From Urechidicola croceus (GTDB lineage: Bacteria; Bacteroidota; Bacteroidia; Flavobacteriales; Flavobacteriaceae), in NCBI GenBank assembly GCA_905181865.1, contig CAJIZG010000004.1, forward strand, positions 372,001 to 436,000: a stretch of DNA of 64,000 nt, read 5' to 3'. The translations under genes and the position numbers were made by a program. The notes under the pieces were generated by a model, which saw only the letters and a list, made by a program, of their open reading frames with translations, was not told where the DNA came from and ran no database searches. Below, piece after piece: positions 56,600-64,000 of the stretch (positions within the stretch are counted from its first letter, which is position 1; each line of letters starts with the position of its first letter).

Positions 56600-58540
56600 T
56601 TAAAATTGCTCTAATGTACTCTTTATTTCTTTTTTCATTAAAGATATAAAATCTTGTAATGTATAAGATCCTTTGTCTCCTTCACTATGTTTCCTTACAG
56701 AAACAGTCTCGCTTCCTTCTTCATTCCCACCAACGATTATCATGTAAGGGATTTTACTCAATTCGGCATCGCGAATTTTTCTACCCGTTTTTTCATTTCG
56801 GCTGTCAATTAGGGCGCGAATTTCGGAATTTTCTAAGACATCTGAAACTTTTTTGGCATATATTTGATATTTCTCACTGATAGGTAATATAATAACTTGC
56901 TCAGGCGTGAGCCATAAAGGGAAATTACCTCCTGTATTTTCTAATAAAATAGCAATAAATCTTTCCATAGAACCAAAAGGTGCACGGTGAATCATTACAG
57001 GTCTATGAAGTTGATTATCAGATCCTTTATATTGAAGGTCAAAGCGTTCTGGTAGGTTGTAGTCAACTTGAATAGTACCAAGTTGCCAACTTCTACCTAA
57101 AACATCCTTCACCATAAAGTCTAATTTAGGGCCATAAAAGGCTGCTTCACCATATTCTGTAATTGTCTTTAATCCTTTTTCTTTGACTGCATTTATGATT
57201 GCACTTTCTGCTTTTTCCCAATTTTCATCTGAACCAATATATTTTTGCTTGTCCTTGGGGTCTCTTAATGAGATTTGAGCAGTAAAGTCTTCGAATCCCA
57301 AAGCGCTAAATACATATAATACCAAATCGATTACGCTCATAAACTCGTCATGTAATTGGTCTGGAGTACAGAAAATATGCGCATCGTCTTGGGTAAAACA
57401 ACGTACACGCGTTAATCCGTGTAATTCTCCACTCTGTTCATATCTGTAAACGGTTCCAAACTCTGCAAATCGTTTTGGTAAATCTTTGTACGAATGTGGG
57501 TTTACTCTATAAATTTCACAGTGATGCGGACAGTTCATTGGTTTTAATAAAAACTCTTCACTGTCCTTAGGAGTTTTAATCGGTTGAAAGCTGTCTTCAC
57601 CATATTTCTCGTAATGTCCAGAAGTAACATATAATTCTTTCTGACCAATATGCGGTGTAATAACCATTTCATATCCCGCTTTTTTCTGGGCTACTTTTAA
57701 GAAGTTTTCTAAACGATCTCTCAAAGCAGCACCTTTTGGAAGCCATAAAGGTAATCCTTGACCTACTCTTGCCGAAAAAGCATACAATCCAAGTTCTTTA
57801 CCAAGTTTTCTATGGTCTCTTAGTTTTGCCTCTTCAAGCATTTGAACATATTCAGTAAGTAGTTTTTGCTTTGGAAAAGAGATGCCGTAGATACGTGTTA
57901 ATTGCGTATTCTTTTCATCACCTCTCCAATAAGCACCGGCAGCGCTCATAACTTTTATAGCTTTAATAATTCCAGTATTTGGAATATGGCCACCACGACA
58001 TAAATCTGTAAAATCAGCATGGTCGCAAAAAGTAATTTCACCATCTGTTAAGTTTTCAATCAGCTCAACTTTATATTCGTTATTTTCTTTTTTATAATAA
58101 TCTAAAGCATCTGCCTTAGAAATTGAGCGCAGTTTAAATTGATGTTTTCCACGGGCAAATTCAATGAATTTATCTTCTATTTTTTTGAAATCTTTTTCAG
58201 AAATAGTTTCTTCGCCTAAATCTAAGTCATAGTAAAATCCGCTATCAATAGCAGGACCAATAGTCAACTTAGCATTTGGGTGAAAAAATAAAATAGCCTG
58301 CGCCAGAACGTGGGCAGACGAATGCCAAAAGGCTTTCTTTCCTTCGTCACTATCAAAAGTATAAAGAACTAAATCGCCATCTGTGGTTAAAGGAGTTACA
58401 GTTTCAACAGTTTCATTGTTGAATTTTGCCGAAATCACTGCTCGGGCTAAACCGCTACTTATACTCATGGCTACATCGAAAGGAGTGCTACCATTTTCAA
58501 ATTCTTTTACCGAACCATCTGGTAATGTAATTTTTATCAT
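56600..58540 (-). CDS. thrS: Threonyl-tRNA synthetase
   Basis: Charges tRNA-Thr. The 646 residues comprise a TGS domain (1-60, [20 protein letters not shown]), the editing domain with [11 protein letters not shown] near 72 and [19 protein letters not shown] in pieces near 172, and the class II catalytic core with [11 protein letters not shown] near 335 (zinc ligand), [12 protein letters not shown] near 385, and motif 3 region [17 protein letters not shown] near 515. An anticodon-binding domain ends the protein. First gene of the translation cluster; infC begins 23 bases after its stop. Confidence 0.97.
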   Translation of the reverse strand: MIKITLPDGSVKEFENGSTPFDVAMSISSGLARAVISAKFNNETVETVTPLTTDGDLVLYTFDSDEGKKAFWHSSAHVLAQAILFFHPNAKLTIGPAIDSGFYYDLDLGEETISEKDFKKIEDKFIEFARGKHQFKLRSISKADALDYYKKENNEYKVELIENLTDGEITFCDHADFTDLCRGGHIPNTGIIKAIKVMSAAGAYWRGDEKNTQLTRIYGISFPKQKLLTEYVQMLEEAKLRDHRKLGKELGLYAFSARVGQGLPLWLPKGAALRDRLENFLKVAQKKAGYEMVITPHIGQKELYVTSGHYEKYGEDSFQPIKTPKDSEEFLLKPMNCPHHCEIYRVNPHSYKDLPKRFAEFGTVYRYEQSGELHGLTRVRCFTQDDAHIFCTPDQLHDEFMSVIDLVLYVFSALGFEDFTAQISLRDPKDKQKYIGSDENWEKAESAIINAVKEKGLKTITEYGEAAFYGPKLDFMVKDVLGRSWQLGTIQVDYNLPERFDLQYKGSDNQLHRPVMIHRAPFGSMERFIAILLENTGGNFPLWLTPEQVIILPISEKYQIYAKKVSDVLENSEIRALIDSRNEKTGRKIRDAELSKIPYMIIVGGNEEGSETVSVRKHSEGDKGSYTLQDFISLMKKEIKSTLEQF

Positions 58541-58559
58541 TTTTTTTAAATTAAGGGTG

Positions 58560-58590
58560 CAAAGATATTGTAAAACCTATCGTTATACAA
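58560..58590 (-). promoter_or_regulatory. Promoter of thrS cluster
   Basis: On the minus strand TTG (58590-58588) and TATCTTTG (58567-58560) are separated by 20 bases and lie just upstream of the thrS ATG at 58540, giving a short leader. Confidence 0.7.
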
Positions 58591-58612
58591 CATTGATGTT
58601 ATTAAAAGTTTC

Positions 58613-60412
58613 TTAGGCAATCGGGGCGTTAATGGTGATCTTGGTTCCTTGCCCTTTTTCAGAATTTATAAATAATCGACCATCAATATATTTAATGCGT
58701 TCTTCCATAAAAACCAGACCCATTCCTTTCGAATTTCTCTGCGAAATTTCTTTGAGGTCAAACCCCTTACCATCATCTTCGATAGATATACTTAAAATGG
58801 TCTCACTATGATTTATTTTTAAAAAAATAAAATTTGAATGTGCATATTTAATGGCATTGTTTACCGCTTCTTGAGTAATCCTGTAAAGGTTTATTTCAAC
58901 CAAAGAGTCGAAACGGCCCTGAAATTCGGATGTGTTCTCGAATAAGATACTTTTTCCAGTCAAGAGTGCTAACTTCTGAGTGAGTGTTTGCAGGGCAGAA
59001 GCGATACCGTGATCTGTTAATTCAGGAGGTGTTAAATTAAAAGTAGCCATTCGGACTCCTTGAATCAATTCTTTAGAAAGATCTTTTAAATCGTCAATTT
59101 TTTTTGTGAAGGTTTCTGGTTTGTTGGGATTAATACCTTCTATATTAAATTTTAAAGCAGTGAGCATTTGTCCAATACCATCGTGAATATCTTTTGCAAT
59201 ACGTTTCCGTTCCTCTTCTTGCGCTTCAATAATTTTACTAGAGATAGTTTGTTGCAACAGAATTTCTTCTTCGTATTTTTCTTTTGAAATTCTTTCGAGT
59301 GTTATCTCATTCTCTTTTCTTTGGGTAATGTCGGTACAAAGAATTAAGGCTTTTTGTTTTAGGCTAATTCTACTTAGAGGTATTAAAGAAATTTGAAGCC
59401 ATAATTTTTTATTTTTGCTCGTTGTAATTTCGATTTCTTCAGTGGTAATTTTTTTTCTTGTTTTAATAAGTTCTTTTAAATAGATACGCTGTCCTTCGTC
59501 AATAGTTAATAATTCTTCAGCGGGGCCGCTGATGTTCATGGGTGATAAGTCTAAAAGCGTTTGAAATTTTTTGCTCATATACATCGCGTGCCCTTCCGAA
59601 TTTGTACTTGCAAATAAAGCTGTATTATCTATGGCATAATTTAATTCTTTCAATTCCTGAAGAGACTCCTCTTTTGAAATATACATTTCGTTAAGTTCGT
59701 TTGCTTTTTCTGTCGCCTCTTGATTCGCATTTATTAACTCTTTGATTACCGAGCGAATTCGAATAGATATAGGTCTAAAGAGAAATAGAATTTCAAGTCC
59801 TAGAATAATAAGGGAAACGATAAGTAAAAAGGTCTCTAAAAATTTAAGCGTTTTTATTTTCTCGTAACTAATATTATCATAGGCAAAAACGATGGCGTTC
59901 ATTTTATTCAGAAAAAAAGGCTCGTTTTCTAGAACAGTCTGAATTTCTAGGGAAATATCTCGGTCAGAGGTCTTTGATTTAATGATAATATCGTTAATAG
60001 CCGTTTTTATAGTGTTAAAAACGGGATCCATTGCATCGAACATGGCTAGAATCTCCAGATTTTTTTCAATGGGTAAACTTAATTGGCTGTTTCCATTGAG
60101 TAGGTTTTTATGCGATTCTATCCATAACGAAAAAGTTTTGTTGAGATTCGTGCTTATTTCGGTTTTTTGAATAGGTGCTGAGACTTCTTTTAAAAGTAAA
60201 ATCTCTTTAACCAATTTTTGGCTAAGCATACGCTGTCGGCCGGCAATATTAATAACACGACTATCATTTGTTTGATCATTAATATGATCTTGAATTAAGA
60301 GTTGAGAAAAAATAATAGTGATGGCAATAGCCAAAAAAGCAAGCAGATAATACCTTCGAAGTTTTTCAAAAATATCGTTATGAACTGCTATATTTTTAAG
60401 CGATTTGTTCAT
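58613..60412 (-). CDS. NarX-like sensor histidine kinase (PilJ-type input, PAS, HisKA_3)
   Basis: A 599-residue membrane kinase. Two membrane helices (about 22-40 and 190-212) flank a periplasmic four-helix input domain of the PilJ/NarX type with the signature [13 protein letters not shown] at 59-71, close to the nitrate-binding P-box of NarX. A coiled coil and a PAS domain (about 255-370, ending [15 protein letters not shown]) follow, then a HisKA_3 dimerisation region with His410 in [15 protein letters not shown], and an ATPase domain with [10 protein letters not shown] and DDGKGFDL. No response regulator is visible beside it. Location beside nirBD suggests nitrate or nitrite sensing. Confidence 0.87.
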   Translation of the reverse strand: MNKSLKNIAVHNDIFEKLRRYYLLAFLAIAITIIFSQLLIQDHINDQTNDSRVINIAGRQRMLSQKLVKEILLLKEVSAPIQKTEISTNLNKTFSLWIESHKNLLNGNSQLSLPIEKNLEILAMFDAMDPVFNTIKTAINDIIIKSKTSDRDISLEIQTVLENEPFFLNKMNAIVFAYDNISYEKIKTLKFLETFLLIVSLIILGLEILFLFRPISIRIRSVIKELINANQEATEKANELNEMYISKEESLQELKELNYAIDNTALFASTNSEGHAMYMSKKFQTLLDLSPMNISGPAEELLTIDEGQRIYLKELIKTRKKITTEEIEITTSKNKKLWLQISLIPLSRISLKQKALILCTDITQRKENEITLERISKEKYEEEILLQQTISSKIIEAQEEERKRIAKDIHDGIGQMLTALKFNIEGINPNKPETFTKKIDDLKDLSKELIQGVRMATFNLTPPELTDHGIASALQTLTQKLALLTGKSILFENTSEFQGRFDSLVEINLYRITQEAVNNAIKYAHSNFIFLKINHSETILSISIEDDGKGFDLKEISQRNSKGMGLVFMEERIKYIDGRLFINSEKGQGTKITINAPIA

Positions 60413-60420
60413 CTAATAAA

Positions 60421-61002
60421 TTATGAAAGCGCTTTTTTAATAAGTTGACTTGTACCTGCTGAAAAAACGAGTTGAAGCGCAAAATCATGGCCTTTTTCTG
60501 ACATTTTAGCCCAGGTCTTTTGAACGATGTCTAAAAGCTTTTCTTCAGAATATTTTTTTGAAAATTTCTCAAAATAGTAATTTAGAAAAACCAAGCAAAT
60601 GACATCTTCTAGCAACTGGGTATCCTCATTTTTTTTCAGTTGTTTTTTTTGAAGTAAAAACGCTACTTTTTCAATGGCTTCTGATTCGTATCCAACTTCC
60701 GATAATATTTCTCCAGCCTTTTTAGCATGAAATTTATACAAATCTTTACGCCAAGTTAAATATCCTATACGATTCATTTCGTATGAATCTCTTGGGATTT
60801 CCCATCGGCAAATATGTTGGCAGCGAACGGCCAATTGTACGGATTCACAAGCGTTTGGTTCAAAAGTGTTTAACTGCTCACTCATTCGTTGAGCATACAG
60901 CAATTCTTTCGGGTGTTTAATTCCGTCAACGATTTCTTCAAAAGGATCTTTTGTATTTGCAGCGTCAAATAATTGAATTGCTTTTCGGAATTTAGTGGTC
61001 AT
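60421..61002 (-). CDS. DUF4202 protein
   Basis: A 193-residue soluble protein matching DUF4202: FRKAIQLFDAANTKDPFEEI, LLYAQRMSEQLNTFEPNA, LAVRCQHICRWEIPRDSYEM near 72, and YLTWRKDLYKFHAKKAGEIL near 95. The conserved His and Asp residues suggest an HD-like helical metal site (inference). I recall the family turning up beside nitrogen-assimilation genes; its biochemical role is unknown. It precedes the kinase gene by 8 bases, so the two are co-transcribed. ATG 61002 is preferred over the upstream in-frame codon at 61026. Confidence 0.8.
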   Translation of the reverse strand: MTTKFRKAIQLFDAANTKDPFEEIVDGIKHPKELLYAQRMSEQLNTFEPNACESVQLAVRCQHICRWEIPRDSYEMNRIGYLTWRKDLYKFHAKKAGEILSEVGYESEAIEKVAFLLQKKQLKKNEDTQLLEDVICLVFLNYYFEKFSKKYSEEKLLDIVQKTWAKMSEKGHDFALQLVFSAGTSQLIKKALS

Positions 61003-61083
61003 TAGGTGTGGTTTAGTAAAACTCAAAATTAATCAGAAAACACTAGATACACAATTATAAGATGTTTTTATATGGATTTCATT

Positions 61084-61170
61084 AGTCATTTTGAACGCGG
61101 TGGGAGACCAAACACCATAAAGAAAATCACATAATTAATAGGATGTAATTTCTCTTGTCGTCGAAATGAC
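61084..61170. repeat. REP-like palindromic repeat between nirD and DUF4202
   Basis: The ends AGTCATTTTGAACG and CGTCGAAATGACT are near-perfect inverted copies enclosing about 60 bases. Related pieces occur at 54316-54336 (GACATTGAGCGCAGTCGAAATG without the partner), 47509-47519 and 55950-56006. The core GTCATTTCGAC is a recurring flavobacterial intergenic motif in my experience. Confidence 0.6.
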
Positions 61171-61177
61171 TTGTGGT

Positions 61178-61555
61178 TTATGATTCAAAGCCCACAAATA
61201 CAAACCCATCTTCAATCTTTACAGGATACGTTGCGATCGCTTCTAAATCTCCGTTTAAGTTCTCTCCATTTTCTAAAGAAAAAGTTTTTTTATGCATTGG
61301 ACAAGCCACTTTTGGAATTCCACTTGCATCGCCAATCATTCCCCGAGAAAGAACCATTTCCATTTTATGTGGACAAAGATTCTGACAGGCGTACCATTTA
61401 TTTTCACGTTTAAAATTAAAAACAGCTATTTGTTTGTCTTGATATTTAATACAAGAGCCTCCGTTTTCTGAAAAATCAGAGGTTTTACCTACTTTAAACC
61501 AAAGGGTTACTTCATGAAGTACTATTGCTTTATAAGTATCTAATAATGTTTTCAT
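61178..61555 (-). CDS. nirD: Nitrite reductase small subunit NirD (Rieske-type)
   Basis: Small subunit of NADH-dependent assimilatory nitrite reductase. The 125 residues form a Rieske-like domain that retains all four cluster ligands: Cys-x-His in CQNLCPHKMEM and Cys-x2-His in VACPMHKKTFSLENG. The end reads TYPVKIEDGFVFVGFES. It lies 26 bases after nirB in the same direction. A repeat-containing gap of 175 bases separates it from DUF4202 and the sensor kinase, so those may be a separate transcript. Confidence 0.92.
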   Translation of the reverse strand: MKTLLDTYKAIVLHEVTLWFKVGKTSDFSENGGSCIKYQDKQIAVFNFKRENKWYACQNLCPHKMEMVLSRGMIGDASGIPKVACPMHKKTFSLENGENLNGDLEAIATYPVKIEDGFVFVGFES

Positions 61556-61581
61556 ATGCTTGATGTTCGAGTTAGGTTTCG

Positions 61582-64000
61582 TTAAAAATTCCAGTGTTTT
61601 GGCATGTTTTGATCTCTCATTGGAACAAATACAATGTTGTCATCCGTTTCTTCAGAGTTCACATAATGCTTGAATCTTTTTTGAGATTCTTCGTTTTCAA
61701 TTATTTGTTTCCATTCACATTCGTAAGCGTTCACAAGAGATTGCATTTCGTTTTCTAAATCAGTAGCTAAACTTAAACTGTCTTCAACAACTATTTTCTT
61801 TAATTGATCAATTCCGCCTTCTAATTTGTCTAACCAGGCTGCGGTTCTTTGAAGAGGTGCTGCCGTTCTTATGTAGTACATTAAAAAACGGTCTAAATAT
61901 TTAATACACGTTTCGTTGTCAACTTGCTCTACTAGTAATAAAGCATGTTTGGGTGTTGCTCCGCCGTTTCCAGCCACATATAAATTCCAACCACCTTCAA
62001 CAGCAATAACTCCAAAATCTTTTCCTCTCGCTTCTGCACATTCGCGAATACACCCAGATACTCCCCCTTTTAATTTGTGGGGAGAACGCAATCCTTTATA
62101 TCTGTCTTCTAACTCAATGGCGAAACTTACACTTTCGTCCATTCCATATCGACACCATGTAGATCCTACACAGCTTTTTACAGTTCTTAAAGATTTTCCA
62201 TATGCGTGCCCACTTTCAAATCCGGCATCAATTAATTCTTTCCAAATAGCAGGGAGGTCATTTAAATGAGCGCCAAATAAATCGATACGCTGACCACCTG
62301 TAATTTTTGTGTATAATTTATATTTTTTTCCAACTTCACCAATAACAATTAATTTCTCTGGTGTAATTTCTCCACCTGGAATTCTTGGGACAACAGAATA
62401 AGTTCCATTACGCTGAATATTCGCTAAGAATTTATCATTTGTATCCTGAATTACTTCTTCTTTGTTTGGAGTGTCATTATATAAACTTGCGAAAATTGAT
62501 CCTAATAAAGGTTTGCAAGTTTCACAACCATGCCCTTTTCCATATTGGTCAAGAACTTCATTAAATGAGCGCAATTCTTTAACTTTAATAACTCCAAATA
62601 ATTCTTGTCTGCTGTAATCAAAGTGTTCACAAATAGTATCTTTTACTTCTTTTCCTAAAGATTTTAAAGAAGCGTTTACTAATTCAGTTACCATTGGCTT
62701 GCATCCACCACAACCAGTTCCTGCTTTCGTGCACTTTACGACATCACCTATGTTTGAGGAAGATTCGTCAAGTATAGGATTACAAATAGCTCCTTTAGAA
62801 ACACTTTCGCAAGAACAAATTTGAGCGGTATCTGGTAAGTCCATTGCGCTACCAAAAGAAGATCCTTCTTCTCCTCGAGATCCTAAAATCAATTCTTCAG
62901 GATTCTCTGGAATAGCCATTCCGTTTAAGTAGATTTGATGCAGCATATTATAATCGCTAGCATCACCGACTAAGATACCTCCTAGAAGTTTTTTACCATC
63001 TAGACTTATATTAATTCTTTTATATAAACTTTTTGTTTTATCTTCGAATAAAATGGAATGCCCATTGCTTGCTGGCATAAACGGTTCTCCAAAACTCGCG
63101 ACGTCGACGCCTATCAATTTAAGTTTTGTGGACATATCAATTCCTTCAGGCATCAGCATCTCTTCGTTTCCAATAATTTGCGCTACGGCAATACCCGCCA
63201 TATCATATCCGGGAGCAACTAAGCCATAAATCATTTGATTGTATAAAGCGACTTCGCCAATTGCAAATATATCTGGGTCAGAAGTTTGCATTTTATTGTT
63301 TACTACAATTCCTCCTCTTGCCCCCATTTCAAGGTCACAAGTCTTTGCTAATTCGTCTCTTGGTCGAATACCGGCCGAAATCACAAGCATTTCAACATCT
63401 AAAACATCATCTTCGCCAAATTCCATTCCGGTAATACTTCCGTTACCCAAAATTTGATTTGTTGCTTTACTGAGGTGAATGTTAATACCTATAGACTCTA
63501 ATTTAAGTTGAAGTACCTGACTACTTCTTGAGTCAAGTTGTCTTGGCATAAGTTTAGGGGCAAACTCTACTACGTGAGGTTCGAGTCCCATATCCATAAC
63601 CGCTTTGCCGGCTTCCAAACCTAAAAGCCCTCCTCCTAAAACAGCAGCACGCGCATTTGGGTTTTTTTGTTTAATTTTCTTCGCATAGGATAGCATATCT
63701 TCAAGATCTTCAATGGTTCTATAAACAAAAACACCTTCTTTTTCTACTCCTTTAATAGGTGGAACAAATGGGGATGAGCCGGTGGCTAAAACCAAATAGT
63801 CGTAATTATACTGTTTGTCGCTTAGCGTGGTGATTTTTTTACTTGATCGATGAATGTCTGTAATTCTTTCGTTAGAAATTAATTCAATATTATTATCTGA
63901 ATACCAATTAGGAGGGGCCAATTCAAGTGCTTTTGCATCTTGATTTTCAAAAAACTCACTTAGGTGCACTCTATCGTATGCTGGACGCGGTTCTTCTCCA
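61582..64000 (-). CDS. nirB: Nitrite reductase large subunit NirB, 5' end outside window
   Basis: Catalytic subunit reducing nitrite to ammonium with NADH. The frame is open to the window edge and reads GEEPRPAYDRVHLSEFF, so the GTG at 63969 is internal and about 40 residues are missing. Visible parts in order are the FAD/NAD module (LVLATGSSPFVPPIKG, AAVLGGGLLGLEAGKAV), two BFD-type [2Fe-2S] domains (ICSCESVSKGAI with KAGTGCGGCKPM, and GHGCETCKPLL), and the siroheme/4Fe-4S site CVGSTWCRYG (Cys-x5-Cys) with GCIRECAEARGKDFG (Cys-x3-Cys). The end is DQNMPKHWNF. Domain set and order are typical. Confidence 0.95.
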   Translation of the reverse strand, partial: GEEPRPAYDRVHLSEFFENQDAKALELAPPNWYSDNNIELISNERITDIHRSSKKITTLSDKQYNYDYLVLATGSSPFVPPIKGVEKEGVFVYRTIEDLEDMLSYAKKIKQKNPNARAAVLGGGLLGLEAGKAVMDMGLEPHVVEFAPKLMPRQLDSRSSQVLQLKLESIGINIHLSKATNQILGNGSITGMEFGEDDVLDVEMLVISAGIRPRDELAKTCDLEMGARGGIVVNNKMQTSDPDIFAIGEVALYNQMIYGLVAPGYDMAGIAVAQIIGNEEMLMPEGIDMSTKLKLIGVDVASFGEPFMPASNGHSILFEDKTKSLYKRINISLDGKKLLGGILVGDASDYNMLHQIYLNGMAIPENPEELILGSRGEEGSSFGSAMDLPDTAQICSCESVSKGAICNPILDESSSNIGDVVKCTKAGTGCGGCKPMVTELVNASLKSLGKEVKDTICEHFDYSRQELFGVIKVKELRSFNEVLDQYGKGHGCETCKPLLGSIFASLYNDTPNKEEVIQDTNDKFLANIQRNGTYSVVPRIPGGEITPEKLIVIGEVGKKYKLYTKITGGQRIDLFGAHLNDLPAIWKELIDAGFESGHAYGKSLRTVKSCVGSTWCRYGMDESVSFAIELEDRYKGLRSPHKLKGGVSGCIRECAEARGKDFGVIAVEGGWNLYVAGNGGATPKHALLLVEQVDNETCIKYLDRFLMYYIRTAAPLQRTAAWLDKLEGGIDQLKKIVVEDSLSLATDLENEMQSLVNAYECEWKQIIENEESQKRFKHYVNSEETDDNIVFVPMRDQNMPKHWNF

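Noticed and set aside
1-64000. CRISPR array, insertion sequence, prophage or rRNA operon
   Set aside because: No regularly spaced repeats, transposase or integrase motifs, phage genes or rRNA-like sequence were seen on reading through the window.

Overview
The window looks like the chromosome of a marine flavobacterium (Bacteroidota, probably Flavobacteriaceae). The grounds are visibly AT-rich DNA, TAnnTTTG-type -7 promoter elements, a SusC/SusD pair with a hybrid two-component regulator and a sulfatase, a type III glutamine synthetase, and DUF3078/DUF3570/DUF4266/DUF4861 proteins. Genus cannot be fixed from the sequence alone.

Layout. 1-7754: histidine operon hisG(partial)-D-C-B-H-A-F-IE, then a hot-dog thioesterase, with palindromic repeats in several spacers. 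7778-8535: a frameshifted small lipoprotein and a decayed remnant of a sulfatase gene. 9008-22909: a compact polysaccharide-utilisation locus with SusC, SusD, GH92 alpha-mannosidase, hybrid two-component sensor/regulator, S1 sulfatase and a DoxX-like membrane protein; it could act on a sulfated alpha-mannose-containing glycan (inference). 22899-26475: four consecutive decayed genes (DUF5077/DUF3472 protein, Lrp/AsnC regulator, threonine dehydrogenase tdh, kbl), including a deletion that joins the regulator to tdh. 26497-34126: a sugar nucleotidyltransferase and sugar kinase, then a xylose operon (GntR regulator, xylulokinase, xylose isomerase, sodium/sugar symporter). 34155-39379: kduI-kduD-DUF4861-GH105 facing a LacI-family regulator across a perfect 20-bp palindrome, a module for unsaturated uronic-acid sugars. 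39672-41884: tRNA-Arg(ACG), a 49-residue protein, and a decayed blaI-blaR1 pair. 42046-47434: a Ca/Na antiporter, an exported ADPRibase-Mn-like phosphoesterase, and divergent type II and type III glutamine synthetases with a palindrome between them. 47606-54289: purM, DUF3078, a thioredoxin-ApbE-DUF4266-DUF3570 module, and prfA. 54398-58540 (minus): a metallo-beta-lactamase-fold protein and the classic thrS-infC-rpmI-rplT cluster, infC probably starting at ATA. 58613-64000 (minus): nirB(partial)-nirD, DUF4202 and a NarX-like histidine kinase, probably nitrite assimilation with its sensor.

How it fits together. Two carbohydrate programmes sit side by side: a SusCD/GH92/sulfatase locus under an HTCS, and xylose plus unsaturated-uronate catabolism under GntR and LacI regulators. 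Nitrogen genes (two glutamine synthetases, NirBD, purM) and core translation genes surround them. The accessory stretches between conserved blocks are rich in pseudogenes, so gene loss is active here. The least explained intact unit is the thioredoxin-ApbE-DUF4266-DUF3570 cluster at 49927-53102, which looks like an uncharacterised cell-envelope redox or flavinylation system.
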